From NCBI GenBank assembly GCA_041627475.1, contig JBFKQZ010000100.1, positions 1-10,378 on the forward strand: a DNA stretch of 10,378 nucleotides, read 5' to 3'. Numbering within the stretch: position 1 is the stretch's first letter; every line of letters begins with the position of its first letter. A program made the translations under genes and the position numbers. Of the stretch, positions 1 through 6,318 are shown piece after piece. The notes below the pieces were generated by a model. The model was not told the origin of the DNA. It did not search any database and saw nothing but the letters and a program-made list of their open reading frames with translations. Origin of the DNA: JBFGFG01 sp041627475. GTDB taxonomy: Bacteria; Actinomycetota; Nitriliruptoria; Nitriliruptorales; Nitriliruptoraceae.

Positions 1-1869
1 CCCGAGCGGACGGCCCTGCAGGGCGATCCCGAGCACGCGGGGCTGCGTCGGCAGCTGCTGCTCGCCGTCGGGCGCGTACCACGCCCAGTCGTCCAGGAGC
101 CCCTTGAGGGACGCGTCGAGCGCGGAGCCCGCGGGACGGAACACCCGCTGCAGCTCGAACAGCGCCACGCCCGGGCGACCGCGGACGGTGTTGGACCGCA
201 CGGCGTCGAGCAGCCCCTCGACCAGCGAGGGCGCAAGCGCCGGGGCGTCCTTGGCGAGCGGGTTGGCCAGGACCAGCCGGGCCTCCTCGGGCACGAGGCC
301 GACGATGCCATCGACCGGGGCCAGCGGGCGCGAGCGGACCTCGTGCAGCCCGTGGCCGCGCACGGTGCGTGCGACGGTGTCGGCGGCGACCAGCGTCGGC
401 GGTCGGCCGCCCCGGGTGCGCACGTCCGGCAGGGTCGCCGGGATCTCCTCGTAGCCGTGCAGGCGCGCGACCTCCTCGACCACGTCGGCCGGGCGGTGCA
501 CGTCGCCACGCCACGTCGGCGGGGCCACGACGAGGGTGTCCCCCTCGACGGTGACGTCCATGCCGCCGCGGCGCAGCAGCGCCGCCTGTTCGTCGGCCTC
601 GAGCTCGATGCCGAGCAGGCGCGTCGCCTCACCGACCCCGCAGCGGACCTCGCCGGTCCCCTCCCCCGGCGCACCGTCCGCGGAGGTCGCACCGAGCTCG
701 GCACCGGCCAGCTCGACCAGCAGCTCGGCGGCGCGCTGGACGCCGCGAGCGGCCCCGGCGGGGTCGACCCGCCGCGCGAACCGCAGGCTCGCCTCGCTGG
801 GCAGGTTGAGCCGCGCCGCGGTGTCCCGGATGGTCTGGGGGTCCCAGACGGCCCCCTCCAGCAGGACGCGGGTGGTTCCAGGACCGACCTCGCTCGTGAC
901 CCCGCCCATGACGCCGGCGAGCGACACGATGCGCTCGGCGTCGTCGATCACGAGGTCAGCGCTCGTGAGCGTGCGCTCCTGGTCGTCGAGCGTCGTCATC
1001 GTCTCGCCGTCGTCGGCCCAGCGGACCCGCAGCGCGGGTCCGGCGAGCCGGTCGAGGTCGAAGGCGTGCAGTGGCTGCCCGAGCTCGAGCATGACGAAGT
1101 TGGTGACGTCCACGACGATGTCGATGCTGCGCACGCCGCACTGGGCGAGGCGCTGGCGCATCCACCACGGCGTGGGGACGCTGCGGTCGACCGACTCCAG
1201 CACACGCGTGGTGAACCACGAGCAGCCGTCGGTCGCGTCGATCGTGACGGGGACGCCGTCACCCGAGGGGGCCGGGAAGGCACCCACGTCCGGCACGGTC
1301 AGCTCCCGGTCGAGGATCGCGGCCACCTCGCGCGCGATCCCGAGGACCGACTGGTGGTCGCCGCGGTCAGACAGCACGGCGACGTCGATGACGGGCTCAC
1401 CGACGGGCAGCAGCTCGAGCAGGTCAGTACCCAGCGGGGTGTCTTCGGGCAGGACCATGATCCCGCTGTGGTCGTCACCCAGCTGGAGCTCGCGGGCGGA
1501 ACACAGCATCCCGTTGGACACGACGCCACGGAGCTTGCGGGCGGACAGCTCGAACGGGCCGTCCTCGCCCGGGATCGTCGCACCGACCTCTGCATGGGCG
1601 ACGACGTCACCGGTGTCGAAGTTGGACGCGCCGCACACGAGCTCGATCTCGGTCTTGCCGTCGGTGACCTGCACGACGCGGAGCTTGTCCGCGTCCGGGT
1701 GCTCGGTCCACGACACGACCCGCTTGGTGATCACGCCGGAGGTCCCGGTCCCTGGACGCAGGACCTCCTCGACCTCCAGGCCGTTGAGGGACATCGCGTC
1801 GACGAGCTCGTCGAGCGACAGGTCGCTCACGTCGACGAACTGCTGCAACCAGCTCACGGGGATCTTCAT
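1..1869 (-). CDS. pheT: Phenylalanine--tRNA ligase beta subunit (3' end outside window)
   Basis: Beta subunit of the alpha2-beta2 class II enzyme that charges tRNA-Phe in the cytoplasm. It provides tRNA binding and editing. The frame opens at ATG 1869 (MKIPVSWLQQFVDV) and stays open for 623 codons to the window edge, so roughly the last 200 residues, including the anticodon-binding FDX-ACB domain, are missing. In order: the N-terminal KIPVSWL segment; an OB-fold tRNA-binding domain (about residues 40-150, ending in NGMLCSARELQL); the B3/B4 editing region (about 215-380, with DVTNFVMLELGQPLHAFDL near 251-272); and the B5 domain around 400-475. B5 acidic residues D456, D462, E465 and E466 have the family's Mg2+-site spacing. 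An AGAGAGGA ribosome binding site lies just upstream. It follows pheS by 107 bp. The more usual RFERGVDP reads RFARRVDP here. Identification is secure. Confidence 0.97.
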   Translation of the reverse strand, partial: MKIPVSWLQQFVDVSDLSLDELVDAMSLNGLEVEEVLRPGTGTSGVITKRVVSWTEHPDADKLRVVQVTDGKTEIELVCGASNFDTGDVVAHAEVGATIPGEDGPFELSARKLRGVVSNGMLCSARELQLGDDHSGIMVLPEDTPLGTDLLELLPVGEPVIDVAVLSDRGDHQSVLGIAREVAAILDRELTVPDVGAFPAPSGDGVPVTIDATDGCSWFTTRVLESVDRSVPTPWWMRQRLAQCGVRSIDIVVDVTNFVMLELGQPLHAFDLDRLAGPALRVRWADDGETMTTLDDQERTLTSADLVIDDAERIVSLAGVMGGVTSEVGPGTTRVLLEGAVWDPQTIRDTAARLNLPSEASLRFARRVDPAGAARGVQRAAELLVELAGAELGATSADGAPGEGTGEVRCGVGEATRLLGIELEADEQAALLRRGGMDVTVEGDTLVVAPPTWRGDVHRPADVVEEVARLHGYEEIPATLPDVRTRGGRPPTLVAADTVARTVRGHGLHEVRSRPLAPVDGIVGLVPEEARLVLANPLAKDAPALAPSLVEGLLDAVRSNTVRGRPGVALFELQRVFRPAGSALDASLKGLLDDWAWYAPDGEQQLPTQPRVLGIALQGRPLG

Positions 1870-1976
1870 GCGATGTCCTCTCTGCTACCGGGCCCCGCCG
1901 AGGCGCGGCGAGCCTGCGATGCCGAAACAAGCGCCGAACGGAGCCCGGTCCACCGAGCCGTAGGCGAGGTGCACAT
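1866..1976 (-). other. Candidate 36-codon frame bridging pheS and pheT
   Basis: ATG 1976-1974 directly follows the pheS stop (TGAATG). It is preceded by GGAGAG (1989-1984) at a 7-nt spacing. The frame runs 36 codons (begins MCTSPTARWTG, ends GSREDIA) and its TGA overlaps the pheT ATG as ATGA. The arrangement looks like translational coupling across the 107-bp gap. Against it being a real protein, about 10 of 36 codons end in A or T, far more than in neighbouring genes, and the peptide resembles nothing I know. There is no Phe codon run, so it is not a classical Phe attenuator peptide. A short stem (1896-1900 with 1906-1910) lies inside the frame. It may be only a leader or chance. Confidence 0.25.
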
Positions 1977-3026
1977 TCAGAAGCTCTCCGCGAATCGTGC
2001 GTCGCCGGACCAGAAGTCGCGGATGTCGCTGACGCCGTGGCGGAGCATCGCGATGCGCTCCACGCCGACGCCGAAGGCGAAGCCCGAGTACACGTCCGGG
2101 TCGATGCCGCAGGCCTCGAGGACCGCCGGGTCGACCATCCCGGACCCGAGCACCTCGATCCAGCCCGTCCCCGAGCACACGCGGCACGAGGGGTCCGCCT
2201 CGCCGCTGGCGCTGGTGCAGAACGTGCAGCTGACGTCGACCTCGGCGGACGGCTCGGTGAACGGGAACATGCTGGGGCGCAGACGCACCTTGGCCTCCTC
2301 GCCGAGGATCGCCCGGGCGAAGGTCAGCAGCGTGCCGCGCAGGTCGGCCATCGTGACGTCGACGTCGACCAGCAGGCCCTCGACCTGGTGGAAGTACGGC
2401 GAGTGCGTCGCGTCGAAGGTGTCGGCGCGGAAGACGCGGCCGGGCACCACGATCGCGATCGGCGGGTCCTGAGCGACCATCGTGCGTGCCTGGACTGGGC
2501 TGGTGTGCGTCCGCAGGACGACGTCGGCGTCCTGGTCGACGTAGACGGTGTCCATCTCCTGCCGCGCCGGGTGGCCCGCCGGGATGTTCATGAGGTCGAA
2601 GTTGAAGGCGCCCGACTCGGCCTCGGGCCCGTCGGCGACCTCGTAGCCGAGACCGACGAACACGTCGACGATCTCGTCGGTCACCTGGGAGAGCAGGTGC
2701 GGACGCCCGCGCGGCACGACGCGGCCGGGCAGCGTGACGTCGATGCGCTCGGCCTCGAGCCGGGCAGCGAGCTCCTGCGCCTCCAGCTCGACGTGGCGCT
2801 CGTCGAGCGCGGTCTCGACGGCTTGCTTGAAGGCGTTGATGGCCATGCCGAGCTCGCGCTTGCCGTCGTTGTCGAGCTGGCCCATCAGGCGCTGGGTCTG
2901 GGACAGCTGCGACTTGCGGCCGAGGAACGCCACGCGGGCGTCCTCGAGGGCCGCGAGGTCGTCGGCGGCGCTGATCGCGGCCAGCGCCTCTGCCTCGAGG
3001 GGCGCGAGGTCGGGCACGTCCGGCAC
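1977..3026 (-). CDS. pheS: Phenylalanine--tRNA ligase alpha subunit
   Basis: Catalytic subunit that activates phenylalanine with ATP and transfers it to tRNA-Phe, paired with PheT downstream. I place the start at GTG 3026 because AGGAG (3037-3033) precedes it by 6 nt. The longer GTG at 3041 has no clear ribosome binding site, and an in-frame TAG at 3065 limits any further extension. From 3026 the protein has 349 residues: an N-terminal coiled-coil tRNA-binding arm (to about residue 90), then the class II catalytic core. Landmarks are AGHPARQ, LRTHTSPVQ, the motif 2 stretch FRADTFDATHSPYFHQVEG (about 199-217), FPFTEPSAEVDV with the Mg-site glutamate near 258, and motif 3 GFAFGVGVERIAMLRHG (about 315-331). 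Two CxxC pairs (about C267/C270 and C281/C284) form a zinc-knuckle-like insert. The 72-87 bp gap upstream separates it from the kinase gene. Confidence 0.97.
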   Translation of the reverse strand: MPDVPDLAPLEAEALAAISAADDLAALEDARVAFLGRKSQLSQTQRLMGQLDNDGKRELGMAINAFKQAVETALDERHVELEAQELAARLEAERIDVTLPGRVVPRGRPHLLSQVTDEIVDVFVGLGYEVADGPEAESGAFNFDLMNIPAGHPARQEMDTVYVDQDADVVLRTHTSPVQARTMVAQDPPIAIVVPGRVFRADTFDATHSPYFHQVEGLLVDVDVTMADLRGTLLTFARAILGEEAKVRLRPSMFPFTEPSAEVDVSCTFCTSASGEADPSCRVCSGTGWIEVLGSGMVDPAVLEACGIDPDVYSGFAFGVGVERIAMLRHGVSDIRDFWSGDARFAESF

Positions 3027-3113
3027 GGGTCGCTCCTGCACGTCTGCAACGGGCCATGGACGCTACCGGCGCGCCCCTGACGCTCGGCAACCGGGCGACG
3101 ACCGCGAGGTCCG

Positions 3114-4139
3114 TCAGCCGGGCAGCTGGCCGGCGGGCAGCGTCACCGTGAACGTCGCGCCCTCGTCATGGGCGGACTCGACGACCACGTCGCCACCGTG
3201 CGCACGGGCGAGGCCACGCGTGATGTAGAGCCCGAGTCCGGTCCCGGCCCGGCGGCTCTCCCGACCGCGTCCGAACTTCTGGAAGATGCTGCGCTGCTGC
3301 TCGCGCGGGATCCCGGGACCGTCGTCCTGCACCGCGACCCGGACACCACCGTCCCGCCACGGTGCGACGTCGATGCGCACGATCGAGTCCGGGGCGTACC
3401 GCAGAGCGTTGTTGACGAGGTTGGTGAGGATCTGCTCGACCTTGTCGACGTCGGCGAAGATCAGGTCGGGCACGGCGTCCGCCACCGTCACGACGAGGTC
3501 GCGACCCTCGCCGTCGGGCCGCTGGCGCGCCTTGTCGGCCACGTCGTGGGCGATGCGTCCGACGTCGGTGCCGCTGACGTGCAGCTGGACGCGGTTGGCG
3601 TCGATGCGCGAGACGTCGAGGAGCTCCTTGAGCAGCCGGGTGACCCGGTCGGCGTCCTCGTTGATCGTCTCGAGCATCGTGCGCTTCTGCTCGTCGGAGT
3701 AGCGCTCCCACTTCAGCAGCATGGTGCGCGTGAAGCCCTTGACCGAGGTCAGCGGCGAGCGGATCTCGTGGCTCACCGTCGCAACGAGGTCCGACCGGGC
3801 CGTGTCGAGGGCTTCGCGCCGTCCGGCGGAACGGAACGTCAGCACGACGCCGCCGTCGGGCTGCCAGCGACCGGCCATCGCGACCGGACGGGTCCGCCCG
3901 TCGGTGAGGCGCGCGTGGAGCACCTGCTCGGCGATGCGGCCGCCGAGCCCACGGTCGGGCAGCGGGTCCTCGCAGACGGTGCCGGTGTCGTCCAGCAGGG
4001 TGAGGACGTCTGGCAGGCGGCCACCGAGGGCCTCGTCACCGACGCCGAGCAACTGCCGGCAGCGGTCGTTGCAGGCCGTGACCCGGCGGGCCTCGTCGAG
4101 CACGAGCACGGCCTCCGGCAGGGCGTCGTACGGCTCCAC
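3114..4139 (-). CDS. Soluble PAS-domain sensor histidine kinase
   Basis: Two-component sensor kinase of 341 residues with no membrane segment or signal peptide, so it should sense an intracellular cue. It begins with a PAS-like domain (about 5-105, ALPEAVLVLDEARRVTACND). A HisKA domain follows, with phosphoacceptor H124 in VSHEIRSPLTSVKG. The HATPase domain shows the N box ILTNLVNNALRYAP (about 237-250), G1 DDGPGIP (272-278), the F box FQKFGRG and G2 GTGLGLYITRG. All catalytic boxes look intact. The GTG start is set by GGAGGG (4148-4143) just upstream, only 12 bp after the stop of the methyltransferase gene, so the two are probably co-transcribed. No response regulator is present in the window, so it is an orphan here. 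I recall a kinase at the same place upstream of pheS in Streptomyces. Its signal and partner are unknown. Confidence 0.93.
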   Translation of the reverse strand: MEPYDALPEAVLVLDEARRVTACNDRCRQLLGVGDEALGGRLPDVLTLLDDTGTVCEDPLPDRGLGGRIAEQVLHARLTDGRTRPVAMAGRWQPDGGVVLTFRSAGRREALDTARSDLVATVSHEIRSPLTSVKGFTRTMLLKWERYSDEQKRTMLETINEDADRVTRLLKELLDVSRIDANRVQLHVSGTDVGRIAHDVADKARQRPDGEGRDLVVTVADAVPDLIFADVDKVEQILTNLVNNALRYAPDSIVRIDVAPWRDGGVRVAVQDDGPGIPREQQRSIFQKFGRGRESRRAGTGLGLYITRGLARAHGGDVVVESAHDEGATFTVTLPAGQLPG

Positions 4140-4151
4140 GGTCCCTCCGGC

Positions 4152-4913
4152 TCAGTGCGCGGCGCGGATGCGCCGGGTCAGACTGTAGGCAGCAACGGCG
4201 ACAGCGGCGCCGAGGTTCAGGGACTCGCTGCGCCCCCAGATCGGCAGCTTCGCCACGACGGCACTGGCCTCGAGCACCTCGTCGGGCAGCCCGTGGGCCT
4301 CGGAACCGGCCAGCAGCGTGAGCGGCCGGTCCACCGGGACGTCCTCGACGTCGGTGTCCCCCGAACCGTCCAGGGCCACCACGAGCCCACGCCGGGCCCC
4401 GGCGACGAGCAGCTCGTCGGTCGTGACGCCGTGGACGACCGGCACGTGCGTGATCGAGCCGGCCGCGGCCCGCACCGCCTTGGGGCTCCACGGGTCGGCC
4501 GACCCGGCACAGAGCACCACGCCAGCAGCGGCCACGGCGTCCGCCACCCGGATGATCGTGCCGACGTTGCCCGGGTCGTCCGCGCTGTGGCACGCGACGA
4601 CGAGCCCGTACGGCGAGAGGTCGGCGAGCTCGGCCGCCTCGATGCGACCGACCCCGACCACCCCCTGGGGCGTGCGGGTGTCGCTGATCTTCTCGAGCAC
4701 GTGGTCGGCGACGACCGTGGGCTCGACCTCGAGGCCCTGCCAGACCGGCAGCTCCTCCTCGGTGCAGAAGAGCTCGACGACGACGCCGTCGGCCATGGCG
4801 TCGGCCACGGCGTTGGGACCGTCCAGGAGGAACCGGCCCTGCGCGACGCGGTCGCGCCGCCGAGCGAGTGCTGCGGCGGCGCGGACGCGTGCGTTGCTGG
4901 TGGAGGTGATCAC
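4152..4913 (-). CDS. SpoU/TrmH-family RNA 2'-O-ribose methyltransferase
   Basis: S-adenosylmethionine-dependent methyltransferase of the SPOUT superfamily, expected to methylate a ribose 2'-OH in rRNA. The 253 residues comprise an N-terminal L30e-like substrate-binding domain (SNARVRAAAAL then GRFLLDGPNAVADAM, about 6-40) and a C-terminal knotted SpoU domain. Motif 1 is DDPGNVGTIIRVADA (112-126), motif 2 is LLAGSEAHGLP (200-210) and motif 3 is LPIWGRSESLNLGAAVAVAAY (223-243). The motif 1 asparagine and arginine and the motif 3 ESLN are all present. The GTG start at 4913 lies 5 bp after the rplT stop with only weak GTGGGG upstream, which suggests translational coupling to rplT. RlmB-like and TsnR-like members cannot be told apart by eye, so no symbol is given. 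Confidence 0.93.
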   Translation of the reverse strand: MITSTSNARVRAAAALARRRDRVAQGRFLLDGPNAVADAMADGVVVELFCTEEELPVWQGLEVEPTVVADHVLEKISDTRTPQGVVGVGRIEAAELADLSPYGLVVACHSADDPGNVGTIIRVADAVAAAGVVLCAGSADPWSPKAVRAAAGSITHVPVVHGVTTDELLVAGARRGLVVALDGSGDTDVEDVPVDRPLTLLAGSEAHGLPDEVLEASAVVAKLPIWGRSESLNLGAAVAVAAYSLTRRIRAAH

Positions 4914-4918
4914 CCCAC

Positions 4919-5290
4919 TCAGGCGGCGACCTTCTCGTCCAGGGCGGACTTGGCCGACTCGACCAGCGCCGAGAAGGCGGCCGGCTCGTGCACGGCCAGG
5001 TCGGCGAGGTTCTTGCGGTCGACCTCGATCCCGGCGAGCTTCAACCCGTGCATGAAGCGCGAGTAGCTCAGGCCGTCCTGACGGGCAGCGGCGTTGATGC
5101 GCTGGATCCAGAGGCGACGGAAGTCACCCTTGCGCGAACGACGGTCGCGGTAGGCGTACCGCTCGGCGTGGTAGACGGCTTCCTTGGCCACCTTGAAGCG
5201 CCGGGACCGCGCACCGCGGAACCCCTTGGCGCGCTTCATGATCGCCTTGTGCTTCTTCTTGGCGTGGACGCCGCGCTTGACGCGTGCCAT
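4919..5290 (-). CDS. rplT: 50S ribosomal protein L20
   Basis: Ribosomal protein L20 binds 23S rRNA early in large-subunit assembly, and in several bacteria it represses its own operon. The 123 residues begin MARVKRGVHAKKKHK and contain the family hallmarks KRAKGFRGARSRRFKVAKEAV and RLWIQRINAAAR, followed by SYSRFMHGLKLAGIEVDRKNLADLA. The C-terminus is a few residues longer than usual. ATG 5290 has an excellent ribosome binding site, AAGGAGGT, 5 nt upstream. It is the third gene of the infC-rpmI-rplT set, 47 bp after rpmI. The basic N-terminal tail and globular C-terminal domain are both complete. Confidence 0.99.
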   Translation of the reverse strand: MARVKRGVHAKKKHKAIMKRAKGFRGARSRRFKVAKEAVYHAERYAYRDRRSRKGDFRRLWIQRINAAARQDGLSYSRFMHGLKLAGIEVDRKNLADLAVHEPAAFSALVESAKSALDEKVAA

Positions 5291-5337
5291 GGCGGACCTC
5301 CTTCTGTCTCAGGTCTCGTGTGGGAGTTGGGGCAGGC

Positions 5338-5535
5338 TCAGCTGCCGTTGAGGAGCCGCTTGACGCGCTTGGCGTCGGGCTTGGCGATCTCGCTCTCGCC
5401 GTCGAGGCGGCGCTTGCGGCGCGACGACTTCTTCTCGAGGATGTGCGCGCGGTTCTTCTGGCGCGACATCACCTTGCCGTTCTTGGTGACGCGGAAGCGC
5501 TTCTTGGTCCCGCTGTGGGTCTTCTGCTTGGGCAT
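5338..5535 (-). CDS. rpmI: 50S ribosomal protein L35
   Basis: Small basic large-subunit protein of 65 residues, the normal length. It begins MPKQKTHSGTKKRFRVTKNGK and continues with RAHILEKKSSRRKRRL, typical of L35, and ends KRVKRLLNGS. ATG 5535 has a modest AGGA/GGA ribosome binding site. It lies 79 bp after infC, and that gap contains a strong inverted repeat and a pyrimidine-rich mRNA tract. Expression should be tied to infC and rplT. Confidence 0.98.
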   Translation of the reverse strand: MPKQKTHSGTKKRFRVTKNGKVMSRQKNRAHILEKKSSRRKRRLDGESEIAKPDAKRVKRLLNGS

Positions 5536-5557
5536 GACGAGTCCGTCCTGCTGTTGC

Positions 5558-5575
5558 GGTCTGGGAGGTCTGGGA
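5558..5575 (-). repeat. Tandem 9-bp repeat in the rpmI leader
   Basis: Two perfect copies of GGTCTGGGA on the plus strand, followed by a partial GGGA. In the mRNA this reads as repeated CCUCCC and AGACC, a C-rich tract containing several anti-Shine-Dalgarno-like CCUCC elements between the infC-rpmI hairpin and the rpmI start. It could be unstructured spacer or a pairing partner for a downstream ribosome binding site. The function is not established. Confidence 0.7.
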
Positions 5576-5590
5576 GGGAGGGGTGCGAGG

Positions 5591-5611
5591 GCGTGCGGCC
5601 GGGCCGCACGC
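5591..5611 (-). promoter_or_regulatory. Inverted repeat after infC stop (attenuator or protein-binding hairpin)
   Basis: Perfect 10-bp arms (5591-5600 and 5602-5611, GCGTGCGGCC and its complement) around a single base, starting 3 nt after the infC stop. It would form a very stable RNA hairpin but has no following U-tract, so it is not a classical intrinsic terminator. Its position between infC and rpmI-rplT would suit partial termination, 3'-end protection or a ribosomal-protein operator. The core GTGCGGCC recurs in the infC leader palindrome. Confidence 0.6.
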
Positions 5612-5614
5612 GGC

Positions 5615-6130
5615 TCACTTGTTCTTGATCGGAGCGAGCACCATCACCATGTTGCGTCCGTCCTGCGTGGGGTAGGACTCGACGGTGGCGAGCTCCTCCA
5701 TGTCCTCGGCGAGGCGGTCCAGCAGCTTGCGACCGAGCTCCGTGTGGGTCATCTCGCGACCGCGGAACATGATCGTGGCGCGCACCTTCGAGCCGTCCTT
5801 GAGGAAACGCTCGACGTGGCCGGCCTTGGTCCCGTAGTCGTTGTCGGAGATCTTGGGCCGCATCTTGATCTCCTTGGTGGTGATCTGCGACTGCCGCTTG
5901 CGAGCCTCCTTCTCCTTCTGGTCCTGCTCGTACTTGTGCTTGCCGTAGTCCATGATCTTGCACACGGGCGGATCGGCGTTGGGCGCCACCTCGACCAGGT
6001 CGAGATCGACCTCCCGGGCGGCACGCAGTGCGTTTGCGAGCTGGACGACGCCGACCTGTTCACCGTCGGCGGAGATGAGACGAACGCGCGGGACCTTGAT
6101 CTCGGCGTTGATGCGCTGCTGTTCGCTGAT
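5615..6130 (-). CDS. infC: Translation initiation factor IF-3, apparently starting at ATC
   Basis: IF3 binds the 30S subunit, prevents premature 50S joining and checks start-codon choice. Translated from ATC 6130 it has 171 residues. The N-terminal domain (about 1-75) includes ISEQQRINAEIKVPRVRLI and VEVAPNADPPVCKIMDYGKHKYEQ. A lysine-rich linker follows, then the C-terminal domain (about 85-171) with TKEIKMRPKISDNDYGTKAGH and ends LAPIKNK. There is no ATG, GTG or TTG at the expected start. AGGAGG (6143-6138) sits exactly 7 nt before ATC, where the family N-terminus should begin. IF3 is well known for using rare start codons such as AUU as part of autoregulation. The alternative GTG at 6211 would add 27 unrelated residues and translate across the leader hairpins, so I reject it. 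It leads the infC-rpmI-rplT operon. Confidence 0.96.
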   Translation of the reverse strand: MSEQQRINAEIKVPRVRLISADGEQVGVVQLANALRAAREVDLDLVEVAPNADPPVCKIMDYGKHKYEQDQKEKEARKRQSQITTKEIKMRPKISDNDYGTKAGHVERFLKDGSKVRATIMFRGREMTHTELGRKLLDRLAEDMEELATVESYPTQDGRNMVMVLAPIKNK

Positions 6131-6137
6131 GCTGGAG

Positions 6138-6143
6138 CCTCCT
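6138..6143 (-). promoter_or_regulatory. Ribosome binding site that sets the infC start
   Basis: AGGAGG on the minus strand, 7 nt before ATC 6130. It is the only strong ribosome binding site near the 5' end of the IF3 coding region, and it rules in favour of the non-canonical start. Confidence 0.85.
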
Positions 6144-6150
6144 GTGGTTC

Positions 6151-6231
6151 CGTTGTCGTGATGTGCGGCCGCACAACGCGAATCGGCGGCCGATGCGGCC
6201 GCCGATGACACGCCCGCACAGGCGGCGGGCG
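6151..6231 (-). promoter_or_regulatory. infC leader with three consecutive inverted repeats
   Basis: Three GC-rich inverted repeats lie between the DUF1844 gene and infC. In transcription order: arms 6231-6225 and 6217-6211 (7 bp, 7-nt loop); arms 6206-6196 and 6192-6182 (11 bp perfect, 3-nt loop); and the 14-bp palindrome TGTGCGGCCGCACA (6175-6162), whose flanks CGTTGT and ACAACG (6178-6173 and 6156-6151) give an alternative pairing. None is followed by a U-tract. By analogy with L20/IF3 leader regulation in other phyla, this could be an autoregulatory leader, but I do not recognise it as a known Rfam structure. It ends about 8 nt before the infC ribosome binding site. Confidence 0.6.
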
Positions 6232-6303
6232 GTGCGTCGACCCGGTCGGGTGTCCCCCGGCGGGTGGGGCTCGGCGGCCCACTTGTGTGTGGTTGTCAGG
6301 TGC

Positions 6304-6309
6304 AGCGTA
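6304..6309 (-). promoter_or_regulatory. Weak candidate -10 element for infC
   Basis: Minus-strand TACGCT fits the loose actinobacterial TANNNT pattern and would give an infC leader of about 165 nt. No convincing -35 box is seen 16-19 bp upstream, which falls in the end of the DUF1844-like gene. The stretch 6232-6303 is otherwise GC-rich intergenic sequence with nothing I can assign. Confidence 0.2.
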
Positions 6310-6318
6310 CCCGGTCGC

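Noticed and set aside
1870..1976. Phe attenuator or T-box between pheS and pheT
   Set aside because: There is no run of Phe codons, no T-box motif and no terminator with a U-tract.
343..2472. Plus-strand 709-codon open frame
   Set aside because: It lies antisense to pheT and pheS, which are certain. High GC leaves the opposite strand nearly stop-free, and the translation is Arg/Asp/Val-rich with no family pattern.
1885..3090. Minus-strand 401-codon frame
   Set aside because: Same-strand alternative frame of pheS with repetitive Arg/Ala/Gly content. pheS has full family motifs in the other frame.
3077..3117. Inverted CTGACG/CGTCAG arms between kinase and pheS genes
   Set aside because: Only 6-bp arms around a 29-nt loop. 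Too weak to call a structure in such GC-rich DNA.
3168..5066. Plus-strand 632-codon open frame
   Set aside because: Antisense shadow of the kinase, the SpoU methyltransferase and part of rplT, with no recognisable domain.
6131..6211. Longer infC start at GTG 6211
   Set aside because: It would translate through the leader hairpins and add 27 residues unlike IF3. The strong ribosome binding site points to ATC 6130.
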